DNA from: Clostridia bacterium
Lineage (GTDB): Bacteria > Bacillota_A > Clostridia > Christensenellales > Borkfalkiaceae
Length of the DNA: 11,691 bases
Direction of reading: 5' to 3'
Assembly (NCBI GenBank): GCA_017621955.1
Contig: JAGASB010000192.1
Span: 1-11,691 of the forward strand
Below are positions 9,714-11,691 of this stretch, piece after piece (position 1 is the first letter of the stretch; every line of letters starts with the position of its first letter). A program made the translations under genes and the position numbers. The notes under the pieces were generated by a model. It was given only the letters and a program-made list of their open reading frames with translations, did not search any database and had not been told where the DNA came from.

Positions 9714-9744
9714 ATATATAGGTGCGTAATATATAGGTGCGTAA
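9714..9744. repeat. 15-bp tandem repeat, about two copies
   Basis: The stretch has a perfect period of 15 bp over 31 bases. The unit GGTGCGTAATATATA starts at 9721 and again at 9736, so GGTGCGTAA occurs twice with ATATATA before each copy. It lies about 37 bp upstream of the -35 box of the comM promoter and just outside the inverted repeat that bounds the hairpin element. The 15-bp spacing could suit a regulator binding site, but that is a guess. Confidence 0.6.
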
Positions 9745-9765
9745 AAAGGCAAAAAAGAACTTGCC
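9743..9765 (-). terminator. Possible weak intrinsic terminator upstream of comM
   Basis: On the minus strand GGCAA (from 9765) and TTGCC (ending at 9748) can form a 5-bp stem with an 8-nt loop, followed directly by five T residues (9747-9743). The stem is short. If real, it is a second stop for transcripts coming from rplS before the comM promoter. The left terminal inverted repeat overlaps it. Confidence 0.35.
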
Positions 9766-9767
9766 GT

Positions 9768-9804
9768 TAGTGCGTCAGTAATAGAGATTATTGCTGACGC
9801 ACTA
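9768..9804. repeat. 15-bp-stem inverted repeat at the left end of the element
   Basis: TAGTGCGTCAG (9768-9778) is complementary to CTGACGCACTA (9794-9804), and the stem continues inward for four more pairs (9779-9782 with 9790-9793). One of these pairs, 9779 with 9793, is a T-G wobble on the plus strand and would be an A-C mismatch on the minus strand. The loop is 7 nt (9783-9789). It is the longest perfect-type stem in the element and begins one base inside the left terminal repeat. Confidence 0.75.
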
Positions 9805-9977
9805 GTTATATTTGCCTATCGGCAAGTTATATTGCTTTCGCAGTTATATTTTGCTAGCAAAGTTATATTTACCCATAGGGTAAGTTATGGCAAATATAAT
9901 ATAACTTTGACTGAAAGTCAAAATATCACGCAAGAAACTTGCATATCACTTTTAGCCATAAGGCTAAAAATATCACT
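9804..9977. repeat. Array of short hairpins separated by conserved 9-nt linkers
   Basis: Plus-strand linkers AGTTATATT occur exactly at 9804-9812, 9825-9833, 9842-9850 and 9861-9869, with a partial copy at 9883-9888. Beyond the middle they are inverted: AATATAACT at 9898-9906, AATATCACG at 9922-9930, ATATCACT at 9943-9950 and AATATCACT at 9969-9977. AATATCACT reverses to AGTGATATT, one base from the left-half linker. Between linkers lie seven hairpins with unrelated stems: 9812-9825 (TTGCC/GGCAA), 9833-9842 (TGC/GCA), 9850-9861 (palindrome TTTGCTAGCAAA), 9869-9883 (TTACCC/GGGTAA), 9906-9922 (TTTGACT/AGTCAAA), 9930-9942 (GCAAG/CTTGC) and 9950-9969 (TTTTAGCC/GGCTAAAA). Loops are 2-4 nt. Hairpin centres are about 18-24 nt apart except for a double gap at the middle. 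Confidence 0.85.
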
Positions 9978-10003
9978 TATAAAAGTTTATCTTTTGTGGA
10001 TAA

Positions 10004-10046
10004 GAAAAGCACACTACGTTTCACTTTTAGTGAAGTATAGTGTGCT
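10004..10046 (-). terminator. Probable intrinsic terminator of rplS
   Basis: On the minus strand a 9-bp stem (10046-10038 with 10016-10008, AGCACACTA/TAGTGTGCT) encloses a second 6-bp stem (10034-10029 with 10025-10020) across a short internal loop, and is followed by TTTTCTT. It lies about 60 nt after the rplS stop and is the first stem plus T-run met by transcripts leaving rplS. On the plus strand the internal loop contains two G-T pairs, so the hairpin may equally be a structural part of the surrounding element. Confidence 0.55.
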
Positions 10047-10107
10047 ATGCTTTTATTATGGACTAAAAATCCCTATGGAACACGCCCGTTCGGCAAGTTC
10101 TTTTTTC

Positions 10108-10455
10108 TTATCTTTTAACTTCTTTAACCTTTGCAGCTTTACCCGTTCTTGCACGCAAGTAGTAAAGTTTTGCACGACGTACTTTACCGTGTCTTACAAC
10201 TTGTATGTCAGCAACCTTTGGCGAGTGGATTGGGAAAGTCTTTTCTACGCCTACACCGAAAGAAATTCTTCTTACGGTAAACGTTTCACTTATACCACCG
10301 TGTTTTCTTGCGATTACGATGCCTTCAAATGCTTGTAATCTTTCTCTGTCGCCTTCAATAACCTTTACCATTACTTTAACGGTGTCACCAACGTTAAATT
10401 CGGGAATGCTAGCCTTTACGTTTTCTTGGTTGATTGCATCAATTATGCTGTTCAT
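10108..10455 (-). CDS. rplS: Large ribosomal subunit protein bL19
   Basis: The protein is 115 aa, the usual length of L19, which sits at the interface between the 50S and 30S subunits. Family blocks visible are FNVGDTVKV (20-28), [43 protein letters not shown] and a basic C-terminal part with [22 protein letters not shown] strong GGAGG site lies about 8-9 nt before the ATG. It has its own promoter, in contrast to its tightly coupled neighbours. In Bacillus rplS precedes ylqF (rbgA) and rnhB; here it follows yraN. The stop codon lies one base from the inverted-repeat element. Confidence 0.98.
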   Translation of the reverse strand: MNSIIDAINQENVKASIPEFNVGDTVKVMVKVIEGDRERLQAFEGIVIARKHGGISETFTVRRISFGVGVEKTFPIHSPKVADIQVVRHGKVRRAKLYYLRARTGKAAKVKEVKR

Positions 10456-10535
10456 TTGCTTTTACCTCCGTATTTTATCAAGCGTTCATTGTCATCTTTG
10501 GATTTTTTATATGCAAGAGGAACGCCCAAAGCGTT
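10456..10535 (-). promoter_or_regulatory. rplS leader with mutually exclusive hairpins (possible autoregulatory leader)
   Basis: In the leader transcript AACGC (from 10535) can pair with GCGTT (ending 10521) around a CCAAA-type loop. The same GCGTTC (10525-10520) is also perfectly complementary to GAACGC (10487-10482) lying some 12 nt before the ribosome binding site. The two pairings exclude each other. Leaders that let L19 control its own expression are known in Bacillota; I did not recognise the specific consensus here. The predicted transcription start near 10533 would cut into the first hairpin, which weakens the case. Confidence 0.35.
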
Positions 10536-10539
10536 TAAT

Positions 10540-10568
10540 ATAATACCATATTTTTTTACACTTGGCAA
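10540..10568 (-). promoter_or_regulatory. Promoter of rplS
   Basis: On the minus strand TTGCCA (10563-10568) and TATTAT (10540-10545) are separated by 17 nt. A TGG directly before the -10 box gives an extended -10. The -35 lies only a few bases beyond the yraN stop. The predicted leader to the rplS ATG is about 78 nt. Confidence 0.75.
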
Positions 10569-10573
10569 GCGTT

Positions 10574-10939
10574 TTACATACAAAATGCGTTAAAAATATG
10601 ATTAATTTGTCCGTTTTCTATTTCCACCACGTCAAATCTACACGGTGTATCAATTTTCTTCTCCCTTTGAAGATAATACTGTGCCACTTTGAAGTACTTT
10701 TCTTGTTTCTTGCGGTCCACTGCTTCGGACGGCGTACCATATTCATTACCCACACGAGTCTTTACTTCGATAAATACCGTGTATTCATTATCAGTCGCTA
10801 TTATATCAATTTCACCAAGTGGTGTTTTATAGTTTGTTTTTATTATCTTATAACCTTTCTTTTTAAGATGTTCAGCCGCCTTTATTTCGCCGGCTCTTCC
10901 CAGAAATTTTTTATAAAAGTTTTTCTGTGCAATTTGCAA
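10574..10939 (-). CDS. yraN: YraN family (UPF0102) predicted nuclease-fold protein
   Basis: The protein is 121 aa. GRAGEIKAAEHLKKKGYKII, GEIDIIA and FIEVKTR are the YraN family signature. D45 and E58-x-K60 form the PD-(D/E)xK pattern of the restriction-endonuclease fold, but the cellular role of the family is not well established. The start codon is TTG at 10939, inside rnhB (58-nt overlap). I accept it because AAGGAG (10948-10953) lies 8 nt upstream and because the region before GRAGE matches the usual length before that motif. The next gene, rplS, has its own promoter just downstream of the stop codon. The yraN-rnhB pairing is common in Bacillota. Confidence 0.92.
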   Translation of the reverse strand: MQIAQKNFYKKFLGRAGEIKAAEHLKKKGYKIIKTNYKTPLGEIDIIATDNEYTVFIEVKTRVGNEYGTPSEAVDRKKQEKYFKVAQYYLQREKKIDTPCRFDVVEIENGQINHIFNAFCM

Positions 10940-11490
10940 GGTCCTATCTCCTTGATTTTTTCTATATGAACTTTTGTTCCATACCCCTTATGCTTTTCAA
11001 AACCGTACTCAGGGTATTCTTTTGCAAATTCAGTCATTAGGTTATCCCTAAACACCTTTGCAAGAATAGAAGCGCAACCTATCGTATAACTTTTCATATC
11101 GCCTTTAACAATATATTCTGCACTTATAGGAAGGTTTGTATCCACCCCGTCTACAAGTGTTATATCGGGCGTAACGCTAAGTCCGTTTACAGCGTCAGTC
11201 ATACACTTTTTAACGGCGTTTAAAATGTTCAATCTATCAATTTCATCTTGCCAAATCATAGCGATATTAAATGCTATCGCCTTTGAGCGTATTTTATCAT
11301 AAAGTGCGTTTCTTTTCTTTTCGGAAAGTTTCTTACTATCGTCTATACCGTCGATAATATCGTCCATAGGCATTATTACTGCCGCACAAACGACAGGTCC
11401 TGCAAGCGGTCCTCTACCCACTTCGTCAACACCTGCTACATACTTTAATCCACTATTTAAATATTTTCTTTCGTATTCTAATTTATCCAT
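10882..11490 (-). CDS. rnhB: Ribonuclease HII
   Basis: The protein is 202 aa and removes ribonucleotides and RNA primers from RNA-DNA hybrids. The signature VAGVDEVGRGPLAGPVV gives catalytic D22 and E23, TLVDGVD gives D114, and VKGDMKSYTIGCASILAKVFRD gives D131, which matches the four-acid site of RNase HII. The tail YGFEKHKGYGTKVH ... CKLHRKTF is also typical. The ATG lies one base after the rbgA stop (TGATATG) with no strong Shine-Dalgarno, so translation is probably coupled to rbgA. The 3' end contains the ribosome binding site and start of yraN. Confidence 0.98.
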   Translation of the reverse strand: MDKLEYERKYLNSGLKYVAGVDEVGRGPLAGPVVCAAVIMPMDDIIDGIDDSKKLSEKKRNALYDKIRSKAIAFNIAMIWQDEIDRLNILNAVKKCMTDAVNGLSVTPDITLVDGVDTNLPISAEYIVKGDMKSYTIGCASILAKVFRDNLMTEFAKEYPEYGFEKHKGYGTKVHIEKIKEIGPCKLHRKTFIKNFWEEPAK

Positions 11491-11491
11491 A

Positions 11492-11691
11492 TCAGTCTAG
11501 AATAATCTTTCCTATACGCCCTTTTCTAAAATCGTCGATTATAGCAGTTGCACAACGCTCATAATCATACTCACCGCCACGGCGCAAAAATCCACGGCGA
11601 ACGCAAATCTTTTCAAAAAGTTCAAGCGTAGGCACGTCTAAATCTTCAATACCATATTTTGCTGTGAGAAGTTTTGGATATTTTTCTTTTA
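11492..11691 (-). CDS. rbgA: RbgA/YlqF ribosome biogenesis GTPase, C-terminal part (cut by window edge)
   Basis: Reading the minus strand from the window edge gives 65 residues ending in TGA at 11494-11492, beginning KEKYPKLLTAKYG and containing RRGFLRRGGEYDYERCA and the terminal DFRKGRIGKIILD. This matches the C-terminal RNA-binding part of RbgA (YlqF), the GTPase needed for late assembly of the 50S subunit, whose genes usually end in a DFRxGxLGxxxLE-like sequence. The GTPase domain lies outside the window. The placement directly before rnhB is the Bacillota standard and supports the call. Confidence 0.88.
   Translation of the reverse strand, partial: KEKYPKLLTAKYGIEDLDVPTLELFEKICVRRGFLRRGGEYDYERCATAIIDDFRKGRIGKIILD

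Larger units (their letters stand above)
9751..10106. repeat. 356-bp palindrome-rich element with 16-bp terminal inverted repeats
   Basis: The left end (9751-9766, AAAAAAGAACTTGCCG) is the exact reverse complement of the right end (10091-10106). Between them lie a 15-bp-stem hairpin (9768-9804), a chain of small hairpins with common linkers (9804-9977), a further imperfect hairpin (9976-10004), a large hairpin (10008-10046) and a less structured 44 bp. There is no open reading frame that looks like a protein. The right end stops one base from the rplS stop codon. I find no clear target-site duplication. It could be a non-autonomous mobile palindromic element comparable in style to BOX or MITE elements, or a large structured 3' untranslated region of rplS. 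I cannot place it in a named family. Confidence 0.55.

Noticed and set aside
9804..9977. CRISPR array
   Set aside because: The constant units are only 9 nt, the intervening pieces are short (about 8-18 nt) and self-complementary, and the unit flips orientation. None of this fits CRISPR repeats and spacers.
9740..10116. Target-site duplication flanking the 16-bp inverted repeats
   Set aside because: The flanks (GTAAAAAGGC on the left, CTTATCTTTT on the right) share no convincing direct repeat, so insertion by transposition is not shown.
9832..10338. Plus-strand open reading frame of 168 codons across the hairpin element and antisense to rplS
   Set aside because: It runs through the palindromes and opposite a clear ribosomal protein gene, has no ribosome binding site and resembles no protein.

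Overview
The window is an AT-rich bacterial chromosome segment in which every recognisable gene lies on the minus strand. The gene set and order (rbgA, rnhB, yraN, rplS, comM, dprA, topA, trmFO, hslV, hslU, hisS) resemble the conserved ylqF-rnhB / dprA-topA-trmFO-hslVU neighbourhood of Bacillota. The folate-dependent TrmFO, the CxxC-rich HisRS insertion, the strong GGAGG-type ribosome binding sites and the base composition point to a Clostridia-like member. Genus cannot be fixed from the window. TAA and TGA both act as stops, so the standard bacterial code applies.

Layout, read in the direction of transcription (right to left). (1) 11691-10574: the 3' end of the ribosome-assembly GTPase gene rbgA, then rnhB and yraN. 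These are tightly coupled, and yraN starts at a TTG inside rnhB. (2) 10568-10108: rplS (ribosomal protein L19), with its own strong promoter and a leader that can form alternative hairpins. (3) 10107-9590: the only long non-coding stretch, 518 bp. It holds a 356-bp element bounded by a perfect 16-bp inverted repeat. Inside is a chain of short hairpins of unrelated sequence, separated by a conserved 9-nt linker that flips orientation half-way. A probable rplS terminator, a 15-bp tandem repeat and a clear sigma-A-type promoter for the next operon are also here. (4) 9589-14: one compact operon, comM-dprA-topA-trmFO-hslV-hslU-hisS-rseC-like, with gaps of 13 nt or less and several stop/start overlaps.

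Functionally the downstream operon joins DNA uptake and recombination (ComM helicase, DprA RecA loader), DNA topology (TopA), tRNA modification and charging (TrmFO, HisRS), proteolysis (the HslUV two-component protease) and a small membrane protein of the RseC family. Relative to Bacillus, rplS sits after yraN instead of before rbgA. No xerC/codV lies between trmFO and hslV, and hisS plus rseC-like occupy the place of codY. The coding genes are ordinary housekeeping genes. The part that is hard to explain is the hairpin array between rplS and comM.
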